Origin: Nostoc sp. S13
Lineage (GTDB): Bacteria; Cyanobacteriota; Cyanobacteriia; Cyanobacteriales; Nostocaceae
Assembly: GCF_029379315.1 (NCBI RefSeq)
Contig: NZ_JAQYWQ010000048.1
Coordinates: forward strand, 1-47,360
Direction of reading: 5' to 3'
DNA length: 47,360 bases
Positions 1 through 9,088 of the stretch are shown piece after piece (position 1 is the stretch's first letter; the number at the start of each line of letters is the position of its first letter). The position numbers and the translations under genes are program-made. The notes under the pieces are model-generated. The model worked only from the letters and a program-made list of their open reading frames with translations, ran no database searches and was not told the DNA's origin.

Positions 1-311
1 GAAATCCAAGAGTCGGAAACCCAGATCACAAGCGGGATAGAAACATGCCAGCGCCAGAAAACGAAGCAATCGCGGCGCGGATGGAGGAGCTATTAATACC
101 ACTGGTATACAATCAACTGTCATATTACCAACAGCTAGGACTACGCGACCGGATTCTGGGTTTACCTCTAATGGTGGCAGCAGTATTAACACTACTGTGG
201 CGACAAGTACCATCGGTGCGCGAGTTACATCGGTTATTAAATCGAGAAGACAAATTGATTGTGCTGCATCGACTTGCGTATCGCAACAAGCGTTGTCTAA
301 GCGATTTCTAG
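1..311 (+). pseudogene. IS4-type transposase, N-terminal fragment
   Basis: The reading frame is open from the window edge; the first ATG is at 45 and the stop at 309-311, giving 88 residues. The text around residues 32-60 (LRDRILGLPLMVAAVLTLLW, then RQVPSVRELHRLL) is the conserved N-terminal region of a transposase family common in cyanobacteria (IS4-like). A complete enzyme would be several hundred residues long and carry a DDE catalytic domain. Nothing of that follows the stop, so this is a truncated remnant with no expected activity. No terminal inverted repeat or target duplication could be delimited, partly because the window begins here. The family call is from recognition, and the exact IS subgroup is uncertain. 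Confidence 0.7.
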
Positions 312-662
312 AGTTTCTTTTTCTCGATATTTGAACAAGTAATGTCTCCCAAAAATCGAGATTTGGGAGTTGTTAAATATCAACCTAAATCTCAGCAGCG
401 ACACACTTTGGACTTATCTCCACACCCCACTTGACATTTTGGCGTAGGCGTAGCCCGTCGTACACATCGCTTTAAGTTGTCACCAATAGTCAGAGACTGG
501 GAATGCATTCTGAGAGGCTCCGCCTCAAAACTTCCGGCAGAGCCACGATGAGGTGCATTTCCAGCCAGAGGGCTGGAAACGAGATTTTAAAAGAGTTTTG
601 GCTTAACTTGACACCAATGGCGAGACGCCCACCCCACAAGAAGTAATTGAGTATTTTTTTAT
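312..662. other. Non-coding, repeat-rich stretch
   Basis: No credible gene is visible. It holds one member of the dispersed 29-bp repeat family (442-470) and a hairpin with a 9-bp perfect stem (TTTCCAGCC at 558-566 pairing with GGCTGGAAA at 571-579, loop AGAG). A shorter stem GAGGC-TCC-GCCTC lies about 20-40 bases before it. This kind of AATGCATT...GGAAACGAG palindromic repeat is scattered through Nostoc-type genomes. Confidence 0.6.
442..470. repeat. Dispersed 29-bp palindromic repeat, copy 1
   Basis: Starts GCGTAGGCGTAG and ends ACATCGC. It is nearly the reverse complement of the copies at 3370-3398 and 32074-32102, and close in the same orientation to the copy at 43591-43619. Here it is intergenic. 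Confidence 0.75.
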
Positions 663-722
663 TTGTCAGTCCCTAAGTACAGCATTTCATTAATTGGTAG
701 CGAATTAAATTTGGCAATACTT

Positions 723-806
723 TGCAATGCCAATGCGTTCCAATACAATGTTAATGCGTCCCCCTGCAATGCCAATGCGTTCCGATGCAATGTTAATGCG
801 TTCGCC
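723..806. repeat. Four 21-bp tandem repeats just upstream of the DUF2891 gene
   Basis: Four consecutive units of exactly 21 bp (723-743, 744-764, 765-785, 786-806) share the consensus TGCAATGYYAATGCGTYC plus three variable bases; a partial fifth unit (TGCATT) follows. Units alternate between GCCAATGCG and GTTAATGCG, so the array looks like a duplicated 42-bp dimer. Because 21 is a multiple of 3 the array can be read as a repetitive peptide (NANAF/NVNAF) on the plus strand. The low-complexity composition and overlap with the next gene start argue that this is a repeat and not a coding gene. It ends 46 bp before the downstream start codon. Confidence 0.8.
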
Positions 807-852
807 TGCATTAAAAAGGCTACACTTTTACACAAAATTGTAATATGTTACC

Positions 853-1896
853 ATGCCACCCGATAATTTGGAGATTAATGAAACGATCGCAGCACAATTT
901 GCTCAATTAGTGCTGGATTGTATCGGGCGGGAGTATCCCAACAGTGGTCTGTATTGGATTGATAGCGACGAGGATATAAAACCACCGCGTGAATTGACTC
1001 CTGCTTTTTATGGCTGCTTAGATTGGCATTCAGCCGTACATAGTCACTGGGTGCTAGTACGTCTCATGCGTCACTTTCCTGAAGCCTCCTTCAATGCAGC
1101 ATCAAAGCAAGCACTTGAGCAGAGCCTAACACCTGAGAAGATTCAAGGAGAGATTGCCCATTTCCAACGCCTGCCCTTTTTTGAATTTCCCTATGGTGTG
1201 GCGTGGCTTTTGCAACTGGCTGCGGAACTTCACGAGTGGAATCATCCTCAAGCGAAAGAATGGCGGCTGGTATTGGAACCGCTAGAAAAGTTGATTCCAG
1301 GTAACTTATACCGTTGGATTGACGCACTGAAACTCCCAAATCGCACAGGGATGCATAACCAAACAGCTTTTGCACTTGGTTTGATGCTGGATTGGGCAAG
1401 GATTACCGAAAATACTGACTTCACTGAGTTAATAGAGAACAAAGCACGGCAATTCTATCTCAACGATCACAACTATTCCTTACAATTCGAGCCGCTTGGC
1501 TACGATTTTCTCTCTCCTGGCGTTGCTGAAGCCGACTTGATGCGGCGAGTCCTGCCAACAACAGCTTTCACTGACTGGCTGACTAATTTTCTTCCCCAAA
1601 TACCGATCGAGAATTCCGCAAATTGGTTAGAACCGAACACAGTAGATAATCCTCAAGATTATATGCAATCCCACTTGTACGGACTTAATCTCAGTCGCGC
1701 TTGGATGCTTGAGGGGATCATTTCTGGATTGGCAAATAGCGATCGCCGCATAGAAACACTTCGCTCTGCTGCCGTTCATCATCGTCACAATGGATTAGCA
1801 AATGTTGTCAGTGAACATTATGCAGCTAGTCACTGGCTAGGAACTTTCGCTGTTTACCTTTTAACGAATCGTGGGTTGCAAAGGCAAATTATTTGA
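853..1896 (+). CDS. DUF2891 family protein
   Basis: A 347-residue protein starting at ATG 853. It is recognised as DUF2891 from the ordered signatures FYGCLDWHSAVHSHW (about residues 53-67), FFEFPYGVAWLLQLAAELHEW (about 109-129) and a C-terminal segment rich in His and aromatic residues (SEHYAASHWLGTFAVYLLT). The helical, Trp/His-rich layout resembles alpha/alpha-barrel proteins, but the biochemical role of the family is not established. No signal peptide or membrane segment is apparent, so it is probably cytoplasmic. It stands alone on the plus strand, 252 bp upstream of gap1. A 21-bp tandem-repeat array lies directly before the start and could influence its expression. No clear Shine-Dalgarno is seen. 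Confidence 0.8.
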   Translation: MPPDNLEINETIAAQFAQLVLDCIGREYPNSGLYWIDSDEDIKPPRELTPAFYGCLDWHSAVHSHWVLVRLMRHFPEASFNAASKQALEQSLTPEKIQGEIAHFQRLPFFEFPYGVAWLLQLAAELHEWNHPQAKEWRLVLEPLEKLIPGNLYRWIDALKLPNRTGMHNQTAFALGLMLDWARITENTDFTELIENKARQFYLNDHNYSLQFEPLGYDFLSPGVAEADLMRRVLPTTAFTDWLTNFLPQIPIENSANWLEPNTVDNPQDYMQSHLYGLNLSRAWMLEGIISGLANSDRRIETLRSAAVHHRHNGLANVVSEHYAASHWLGTFAVYLLTNRGLQRQII

Positions 1897-2106
1897 ACAG
1901 TCTGGGCGATCTAACAATGTATCAGACTTTGTAAAAACTCGAACAATTAGCTCAAAGAGATAAGTAGAAAATTAAATGGGGGTTTTCCCAATTTCTAATC
2001 CCCAATGCCCCAAACCTTAAAAGATGCCAAGTAAACCTGGTTTAACCGACCGAGACTGTCACGATCAAAGAGTAAAGAGTAAAAGGCAATCTATTTTGAC
2101 TTTTAA

Positions 2107-3191
<1,085 letters not shown>

Positions 3192-3192
<1 letters not shown>

Positions 3193-3224
3193 TTAGTCAT
3201 TAGTCATTAGTCATTAGTCATTAG
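3192..3224. repeat. Heptanucleotide tandem repeat (ATTAGTC) x 4.7
   Basis: Four full ATTAGTC units plus ATTAG begin at the last base of the gap1 stop codon. This is a short tandemly repeated repetitive (STRR) sequence of the sort typical for heterocystous cyanobacteria. A related GAATTAC array occurs at 3474-3494 before pyk. Confidence 0.85.
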
Positions 3225-3534
3225 CTTTTGAATGCTAACTCCTGACTTTTGACTCTTGACTAAAGACTTTTGGGATTTGGGATGGTAAATACCCTGAAAA
3301 CAAGACTAAATCAAGTAACTTTTTTAGCAAACCAGTGATATGAAGCACGTGTGAATTTGGATGCTTTGTGCGATCGCTACGACGGTCTACGCCTACGCAC
3401 CCGCATAATACCAATTCTGCAAAAGAAGGCTAAAGATTTAAACCGGGAAACCCAAATAAAATCTGAAGTCTCTTAATTACGAATTACGAATTACGTATCC
3501 AAATTTGCAAGTTATTCCTCAACCCCCAATCCCT
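3193..3534. other. gap1-pyk intergenic region with three repeat types
   Basis: It contains the ATTAGTC array, a copy of the dispersed 29-bp repeat (3370-3398, beginning with a HIP1 octamer), and a GAATTAC heptamer array (3474-3494). No gene or clear terminator was identified. Confidence 0.6.
3370..3398. repeat. Dispersed 29-bp palindromic repeat, copy 2
   Basis: Begins with the HIP1 octamer GCGATCGC and continues TACGACGGTCTACGCCTACGC to 3398. It has the same orientation as the gene-interrupting copy at 32074-32102. Confidence 0.75.
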
Positions 3535-4965
3535 ATGCGTCGAACCAAAATCATTTGTACTGTTGGGCCGGCTTCATGTGCGCCTGAAAAGCTGCAAGCC
3601 TTAGTAGAAGCTGGAATGAATGTGGCGCGGCTGAATTTCTCCCACGGAGCCTATGAATTCCACGCCCAAACGGCTCAGTATCTCAGGCAAATTAGTACTG
3701 AGCAGCAAAAGCCGATCGCAATTATGCAAGACCTGTGTGGCCCGAAGATTCGCTTAGGAATTTTACCACCGGAAGGGTTAAATCTGGAAGCTGGTAGTGA
3801 AGTCACCTTTGTTTTGCAACAAAAGGGTGAGAGTATCGACGAACTACCCCTACCATTGCCAACTTTATTTGCAATGGTGCGACCAGGCGAACCGATTTTG
3901 ATTAATGATGGCCGCGTCAAGTTGATTGTCACCGATCGCGATGCCGATCGCATTCGAGCCGAAGTGAAAATTGGCGGGTTAATTTCCACGCACAAAGGAG
4001 TAAACCTGCCACAAACTCCTTTACCTGTCAGTTCAATCACCGAAAAAGACTTGCTGGATTTGCGCTTTGGGATTCAGTTGGGTGTAGACTGGGTAGCGGT
4101 GTCCTTCGTGCGATCGCCACAAGACTTAGAACCCGCCCGAAGGATGATTGAAGCAGCTGGCGCTTCCATCCGCTTAATTGCCAAAATCGAAAGAGCAGAG
4201 GCAGTAGAAAATTTTGACTCCATTTTGAAAGTTGCCGACGCGATTATGATTGCCCGTGGCGATTTAGGGGTGGAAGTGCCAATTCACGAAGTACCCCTAA
4301 TTCAAAAAGATATTATTCGCCGTTGCAATCGTGCTGGCAAGCCGGTGATTACAGCCACCCAAATGCTAGAGTCGATGATTAGCGCTCCCGACCCCACCCG
4401 CGCCGAAGCAACCGATGTTGCCAACTCCATCTTAGATGGAACAGACGCGGTAATGCTTTCTGGTGAAACAGCTGTTGGACAATATCCCATCGCCGCTGTC
4501 CAGATGATGCACAACATCGCCGTGCGGACAGAACAGGCTCTAGATGAGAGTAGCAGACATGCCTGGTGTCATGAAGCAGGCAGTCTCAGCGTTACCGAAT
4601 CTGTGGCAGAATCTGTGTGTCGCATTGCCTATGAAACAGGCTCACGGGCAATTCTCTGTAACACGACTTCAGGAAGTACGGCGAGAATGGTGTCTAAATA
4701 TCGGCCGACTTCTCCCATTATTGCCCTCACCTCTGACATCACCGCTTATCGCCAACTAGCGCTTTCTTGGGGTGTGGAAGCTTTGCTGATCCCACCAGTC
4801 CACAATGCCGAAGAGATGTTTACCAATGTGGTGAACACAGTTGTAGAGATGGGTTTAGCGAATAAGAGCGATAAGGTGGTAATTACCTCTGGTGTTCCAA
4901 TTGGTAAATCGGGAACAACTAGTCTAATCAAAGTGCATTCCATTGGACAGCCAATTTCGGCATAA
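3535..4965 (+). CDS. pyk: Pyruvate kinase
   Basis: Converts phosphoenolpyruvate and ADP to pyruvate and ATP in the cytosol. From ATG 3535 it is 476 residues, the usual length for a bacterial pyruvate kinase. Recognisable blocks in order: MRRTKIICTVGPAS at the N-terminus, MNVARLNFSHG, the active-site region IRLIAKIERAEAVENFD, the Mg/K site MIARGDLGVEVP, and KPVITATQMLESMI with DGTDAVMLSGETAVG. The C-terminal allosteric domain is complete. A TTG at 3505 would add ten residues (MQVIPQPPIP), but families normally start at the MRRTK position, so ATG 3535 is preferred; neither start has a convincing Shine-Dalgarno. It sits between gap1 and tal, consistent with a catabolic cluster. Confidence 0.95.
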   Translation: MRRTKIICTVGPASCAPEKLQALVEAGMNVARLNFSHGAYEFHAQTAQYLRQISTEQQKPIAIMQDLCGPKIRLGILPPEGLNLEAGSEVTFVLQQKGESIDELPLPLPTLFAMVRPGEPILINDGRVKLIVTDRDADRIRAEVKIGGLISTHKGVNLPQTPLPVSSITEKDLLDLRFGIQLGVDWVAVSFVRSPQDLEPARRMIEAAGASIRLIAKIERAEAVENFDSILKVADAIMIARGDLGVEVPIHEVPLIQKDIIRRCNRAGKPVITATQMLESMISAPDPTRAEATDVANSILDGTDAVMLSGETAVGQYPIAAVQMMHNIAVRTEQALDESSRHAWCHEAGSLSVTESVAESVCRIAYETGSRAILCNTTSGSTARMVSKYRPTSPIIALTSDITAYRQLALSWGVEALLIPPVHNAEEMFTNVVNTVVEMGLANKSDKVVITSGVPIGKSGTTSLIKVHSIGQPISA

Positions 4966-5208
4966 GGCACTTAGAATAGGGCTGTGGCTGTGGATAGTAA
5001 GCAAACTTCGGCAATGATTCCGAAAAATTGCCAGAATCAGAATTGAAGGAACAGTAAAGAGTGTAAAGAACTGGGGAATAAATGAGAAGTCCTGCTGAAG
5101 ACAGAATTGGTGAATTCACAATACCCCAGCAGTCAAGTCAGGACGAAGAGTCACGGAAAGAATTTTTTCTTCTTCGGTAAATCCTAAACAAACATCACGG
5201 AGTATTTT

Positions 5209-6213
5209 ATGTCTAAGAATTTACTGGAACAATTGCGGAAAATGACTGTTGTGGTCTCAGATACAGGGGATATTCAGGCAATTGAAAAGTTCAAACCCCA
5301 AGACGCCACTACCAATCCTTCTCTGATTACTGCTGCGGCGCAGATGCCAGAATATCAGGGAATTGTTGATCAAACTTTACTCCAGGGCAAGAAAGATGCT
5401 GGAGCTGGAGCTACCCAAGCACAGATAGTTTCTCTAGCTTTTGACCGTCTGGCAGTTGCCTTTGGATTAAAGATTTTACAAATTATTCCCGGTCGCGTGT
5501 CTACGGAAGTGGATGCTCGCTTGTCCTACGATACCGAAGCTACCCTGACTAAAGCACGGGAATTAATTGCCCAGTATAAAGCCGCCGGAATTGGCCGCGA
5601 TCGCGTCTTAATTAAAATTGCCACCACCTGGGAAGGCATTCGCGCTGCGGAAATTCTTGAAAAAGAAGGTATTCATTGTAACCTTACCTTGTTGTTCGGT
5701 CTTCACCAAGCGATCGCCTGTGCAGAAGCTGGTGTCACGTTAATTTCTCCCTTCGTCGGTCGGATTCTCGACTGGCACAAAAAAGATACCGGACGCGATA
5801 GTTATCCAGCAGCCGAAGATCCAGGAGTTTTGTCTGTCACCAAAATCTACAACTATTACAAGAAATTCGGCTATAAAACCGAAGTTATGGGAGCTAGCTT
5901 CCGTAATATTGGTGAAATTACTGAACTTGCAGGTAGTGATTTGTTGACAATTTCACCGGCACTTTTGGCGGAATTGCACGCAACTATTGGAGAACTGCCA
6001 CGCAAACTCGACCCTGCCAAGGCAGCAAACTTGGAAATTGAAAAGATATCCGTTGACAAAGCTACCTATGACAAATTGCACGCGGCTGACCGCATGGCAA
6101 CTGACAAACTAGACGAGGGCATCAAAGGTTTTACCAAGGCATTAGAAGACCTTGAGAAACTTTTGGCAGACCGACTGGTTCGCCTGGAAACAGAGGTAGT
6201 AGCAAGCCATTAG
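5209..6213 (+). CDS. tal: Transaldolase
   Basis: A 334-residue TalB-type transaldolase that transfers a dihydroxyacetone unit between sugar phosphates in the non-oxidative pentose phosphate pathway. The Schiff-base lysine lies in [11 protein letters not shown] (about Lys136); the N-terminal DATTNPSLI and the block [10 protein letters not shown] followed by [10 protein letters not shown] are family hallmarks. The start ATG 5209 has ACGGAG (5197-5202) 6 nt upstream. It is third in the gap1-pyk-tal series; the 240-bp gap after pyk suggests its own promoter or processing. A hairpin followed by a T-rich stretch ends the unit. Confidence 0.95.
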   Translation: MSKNLLEQLRKMTVVVSDTGDIQAIEKFKPQDATTNPSLITAAAQMPEYQGIVDQTLLQGKKDAGAGATQAQIVSLAFDRLAVAFGLKILQIIPGRVSTEVDARLSYDTEATLTKARELIAQYKAAGIGRDRVLIKIATTWEGIRAAEILEKEGIHCNLTLLFGLHQAIACAEAGVTLISPFVGRILDWHKKDTGRDSYPAAEDPGVLSVTKIYNYYKKFGYKTEVMGASFRNIGEITELAGSDLLTISPALLAELHATIGELPRKLDPAKAANLEIEKISVDKATYDKLHAADRMATDKLDEGIKGFTKALEDLEKLLADRLVRLETEVVASH

Positions 6214-6263
6214 GGACTTCCAATTAAAAAAATATCCAAGCAGTAAGGTGCATTAGGCTAAAG

Positions 6264-6301
6264 CCATAACTCACCGCCAGGTTATGGATAATTTATTTTT
6301 T
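6264..6301 (+). terminator. Probable terminator after tal
   Basis: CCATAAC (6264-6270) pairs with GTTATGG (6281-6287) across a 10-nt loop and is followed by the T-rich ATAATTTATTTTTT. Confidence 0.55.
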
Positions 6302-6402
6302 GGTATTTCCTTACAACATAACGATAGTTAATGGTTAGTGGTTAATAGAACAACCACTAACCATTGCTTTGTTGTATCAGCAGTCATCAATAACGGCGTC
6401 GG

Positions 6403-6759
6403 TTATTTTCTTTCGTATCGTTCAAAAGACCGTCGTCGGTTATTTTCGTATCGTTCAAAAGGCCCTCGTCGGTTATTTTCATATCGTTCAAAAGGCCCTC
6501 GTCGGTTATTTTCATATAGTCTGAAACGCTCCCGTCGTCGGATAATCTGCTGTCGCCGGATATTTTCGTATCGTCTTGACCGCCATTGAGCAATTAAAAG
6601 CTCTCCGGTTTTATCTCCAACTAGGTTAGCCTCTGGCGCAGCGCTCTGTTCATTGCGAGCATTATTTAAAGAAATATCCTTCGCTTCAGCTAATGAGGGC
6701 GGATACACAAAGGCACATAGCAACATTGCTATTGAGGATAGCTTCTTGAAACCTTTCAT
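6403..6759 (-). CDS. Secreted Arg-rich protein with 11-residue tandem repeats
   Basis: 118 residues on the minus strand. The first 26 residues form a plausible Sec signal peptide (MKGFKKLSS, hydrophobic AMLLCAFVYPP, then SLAEA before KD). The mature part is short and mostly a tandem repeat of NNRRGPFERYE, about four units with the outer ones degenerate, ending in ERYERK. In DNA this is a 33-bp repeat, with units 6437-6469 and 6470-6502 nearly identical. The mature protein is very basic and also Tyr/Phe rich. No known family is recognised; a cell-wall or nucleic-acid/polyanion-binding role is only a guess. It is convergent with tal. The signal peptide makes the minus frame far more likely than the plus-strand frame over the same repeats. 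Confidence 0.6.
   Translation of the reverse strand: MKGFKKLSSIAMLLCAFVYPPSLAEAKDISLNNARNEQSAAPEANLVGDKTGELLIAQWRSRRYENIRRQQIIRRRERFRLYENNRRGPFERYENNRRGPFERYENNRRRSFERYERK
6412..6535. repeat. 33-bp coding tandem repeat
   Basis: Imperfect tandem copies of a 33-bp unit (CGGTTATTTTCRTATCGTTC plus AAAAGGCCCTCGT on the plus strand). The units at 6437-6469 and 6470-6502 differ at only one position by eye; the flanking units are diverged. It encodes the 11-residue repeat of the minus-strand secreted protein. Confidence 0.8.
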
Positions 6760-7609
6760 GTTTTTGCTTCTACTAGACTTTTGGCAATAACTTTATTAAA
6801 CACTCTAAAGTCCGCAAATTATTGCTCACACACTTTTTTTGAACTTAATCTAGTATGAAATTCTATATTGCAATTTCATCGTTATGGATAATTGTAAATA
6901 GGATTAAACTGTCGAGATAAATAGTCAATATCTAATAAAATATAATTTTTCATAATTGAAAATCAAGTGGGTTAATTACTAGCTGTATCAGTTTGAGAGA
7001 GCTTTGTTTTGCTACCCACATTCCAATACTTATTGGTGCATTGGGTAGGGAGAACCAAATTATCGCAAGATTACCAAAACCAGAAACTCATACAAAAAAT
7101 ATATTATTGATAATCCCTATTTGAACAGTACTAAAAGTTAGATAAGCAAGACTACCAGCTTTGATATCTGATTTTATGGATAGCGAAAATTAATTGTTCC
7201 TGTCAAACCATAGTCAAAGAAGAAAATTGATTCTAGATTTGACTGAAGAAGAAAAGGATACAGAGCAAATAAATTTATTTATGGTTACTGAGCTTGTCGA
7301 AGTATGAGGATTTGAATGCAAGAATTTTGAATTCCCCGTTCGCGTAGCGTCTCCAAGAGTTGGGGTTGACATTGTTTACTAAGAAAAGGGTTTTAAGGAA
7401 AGATTCTCTTTTTGTGAAACGAATACTCAGTAGTAGTTGTTAACAAACTACTTAATAAAGATTATTATAATTTCAATTTTATACAATTATTTTTACATAA
7501 ACAAATATTTTGTTAATAAAATTAATACTCTTGATACGTATGTATTATGTAATATCATCAAGTTCAGTTGTAGTCTAAATTGAAATTCACTTTTCATAGG
7601 AGAAAGATT
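6760..7609. other. AT-rich non-coding region upstream of the microviridin-type precursor
   Basis: About 850 bp with no credible gene on either strand. The leftward side must carry the promoter of the minus-strand secreted protein; the rightward end, very AT-rich from about 7440, presumably carries the precursor promoter. Around 7336-7370 there is a repeat-like CCCCGTTCGCGTAGCG...GGGG palindrome. No tailoring enzyme or transporter is encoded here. Confidence 0.5.
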
Positions 7610-7912
7610 ATGTCTGAGATCAAACCAGAAGATTTTAATTCACAAGCAGTACCATTCTTCGCCCGATTTCTAGAAGGGCAAAACGGTGAAGACCTTTCTG
7701 ATCAACAATCAGAAGCAATTAGCGGCGGACAGACGTTTATGACTGAGAAGTACCCTTCTGATAGTGAAGACGGCGTTGTAGCAACAAAGAAGTACCCTTC
7801 TGATAGTGATGAACACGCTGTTACTCAGAAGTGCCATTCTGATCATCAAGATGGGCATGTAGTAACTTTGAAGTACCCTTCAGACGGCGATGACGCTTTG
7901 CCCACAAGATAA
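7610..7912 (+). CDS. Multi-core microviridin-type (graspetide) precursor peptide
   Basis: A 100-residue ribosomal precursor. The leader contains PFFARFLEGQ (residues 15-24), the recognition helix of microviridin precursors bound by ATP-grasp ligases, and ends at a double Gly (39-40). Four cores follow at a 13-14 residue period: T45-E-K-Y-P-S-D-S-E-D, T59-K-K-Y-P-S-D-S-D-E, T72-Q-K-C-H-S-D-H-Q-D and T86-L-K-Y-P-S-D-G-D-D. In known microviridins the Thr, Ser, Lys and acidic residues of TxKYPSD(x)EE form two omega-esters and one omega-amide, giving tricyclic serine-protease inhibitors. Start ATG 7610 is chosen because AGGAGA (7598-7603) precedes it; a 10-residue extension from 7580 is less likely. 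No ATP-grasp ligase, acetyltransferase or ABC transporter gene lies in the window, so modification would need enzymes encoded elsewhere. Confidence 0.88.
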   Translation: MSEIKPEDFNSQAVPFFARFLEGQNGEDLSDQQSEAISGGQTFMTEKYPSDSEDGVVATKKYPSDSDEHAVTQKCHSDHQDGHVVTLKYPSDGDDALPTR

Positions 7913-8279
7913 CTGTACTCTCTATTTTCAAGTACACCAGAAATGCGGTTTTGAAAACTAGCAAAAACAAAATGCGATCTCTGCTCTGGACTTTTGAAGA
8001 ATATTGAGAAATATAACAAAATAGGGAATCAGGGACAGCCAACGGCTACCCCTGATTGCTCCTGATAGTGATTGTTCATTATTTGTTAGGGAATATTTTA
8101 TTTTTTGGAAGCCCCTAATCACTTGTCTCTAAAGCTTTTATTCTCTGTGTTAATGCGTGATCGCAACGATCGCTTTCAGCAAAATATACTACTACCCAAA
8201 AGTAAAAATTTCCGTTAGTGCGCCAAACTTCACACATTTCCACTCTATTTTCAACATATCGACTTATATTATCCTCTGC
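7913..8279. other. Intergenic region after the precursor
   Basis: No gene is supported. It contains a strong hairpin (8027-8057) and otherwise AT-rich unique sequence between the precursor and the antitoxin relic. Confidence 0.5.
8027..8057. other. Stable hairpin downstream of the precursor
   Basis: AATCAGGG (8027-8034) pairs with CCCTGATT (8050-8057). Inside, AGCC (8037-8040) pairs with GGCT (8044-8047) around an AAC loop, with an AC/AC internal mismatch between the two stems. No U-tract follows, so it may be a transcript-end or processing stem, or a repetitive palindrome, and not a classic terminator. Confidence 0.55.
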
Positions 8280-8918
8280 TTATTCTATCCCTTGAAAATC
8301 CAAACTCACCTTTAAACCATTCATCCAAGACGGATCAATTAGATGATCATGTTGCAGGCGACCTACAACAATAGCCGAATGAATACCGATACGTTCCGCA
8401 AAATCAATTACTTCAGTTTCATATTTAAGCTTCCTTAATTCTCCCTCATACTCAGGTGGGATCAAAAATTCCCGCGACCATTGATCTGCTTGACGTTCCT
8501 AGGCAACACTGAAAAATTGCAGTAACTTTTTTACCAAACCAGGCTTATTCTTCTCAATTAAACGGCACTTAGGAATTACACCTTGGTTGATCAAGTCTTT
8601 AACTGGTAACTGATCTAACCAAGATATCCACTCCTTTAAGCGGTTGTCTTCTTCTATCCGTGCTAAACCAGCGCGATATTGGGCTTGACGATTGAGCCAA
8701 AATGCTGTTGTACTCCCTAAAACTCGTTCTAGCTTCAGGGCTGTTTCTTCGTTGATAGGTGCTTTGCCGTTGATGAGTAGGCTGATATGTTTCGTAGTGT
8801 AGCCTAATCGCTCTGCTAATTGTGCTTGCGTCCAATCACGCTCTTCTAATATATCAGCGATCGCATCACCGGGAGAAGATACCCAATCTGGAGTGAATGT
8901 TCGGGTTGTCTCAATCAT
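8280..8918 (-). pseudogene. HigA/ImmA-IrrE-type antitoxin, internally deleted
   Basis: Residues 1-139 from ATG 8918 (GGAG just upstream) form an XRE helix-turn-helix antitoxin: DWTQAQLAERLGYTTKHIS, then INGKAPINEETALKLERVLG. The frame stops at TAG 8499-8501 right after LLQFFSVA. In the same frame it continues with ERQADQWSREFLIPP, then FAERIGIHSAIVVGRLQHD to a stop at 8280. That is the C-terminal end of the ImmA/IrrE (peptidase M78) domain that normally follows this helix-turn-helix. The zinc-binding HExxH segment, expected between the two parts, is absent. The gene has therefore lost an internal piece at about 8500 and carries a stop at the joint. The N-terminal 139 residues could still act as a DNA-binding repressor. 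Its ATG overlaps the toxin stop (ATGA), as in intact operons. Confidence 0.75.
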
Positions 8919-9088
8919 GGTAATCTCCAATTGAATTCAATACAAACAGCAGTAACTTTTGACCAATCAATGCTTCCATCCTCGGTAATGGGAATGGGGT
9001 CGTTGTCTGGCATAAATACAAGTCGTTTACCACCTTCTAGGTTTACTGCAAATTCACCTGCCCTATCTCCTTTTAAGGGATGGGGAAC
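8915..9088 (-). pseudogene. RelE/HigB-type toxin, C-terminal fragment
   Basis: Read on the minus strand directly after the stop codon of the adenosyltransferase, the same frame gives 57 residues beginning VPHPLKGDRAGEFAVNL and continuing RLVFMPDNDPIPITEDG, DWSKVTAVCI, and a stop at 8915-8917. This matches the C-terminal half of RelE/HigB-like killer proteins (pattern KGDRxGxxAVxLxGxxRLVF, then a conserved NDPIP). The N-terminal half and any start codon are missing, replaced by the end of the upstream gene. Its TGA overlaps the antitoxin ATG by ATGA. It is a dead toxin; a short transcript could still be read through into the antitoxin. Confidence 0.7.

Noticed and set aside
663..866. Plus-strand frame with an NANAF/NVNAF peptide
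   Set aside because: It is the translation of the 21-bp repeat array, overlaps the DUF2891 start and has no ribosome site or known family.
6338..6589. Plus-strand frame over the 33-bp repeats (LFSYRSKGPRR)
   Set aside because: Shadow of the minus-strand secreted protein, which has a proper signal peptide.
7740..7905. Direct repeats that might be taken as a CRISPR-like array
   Set aside because: The repeats encode the KYPSD cores in frame and have no uniform spacers.
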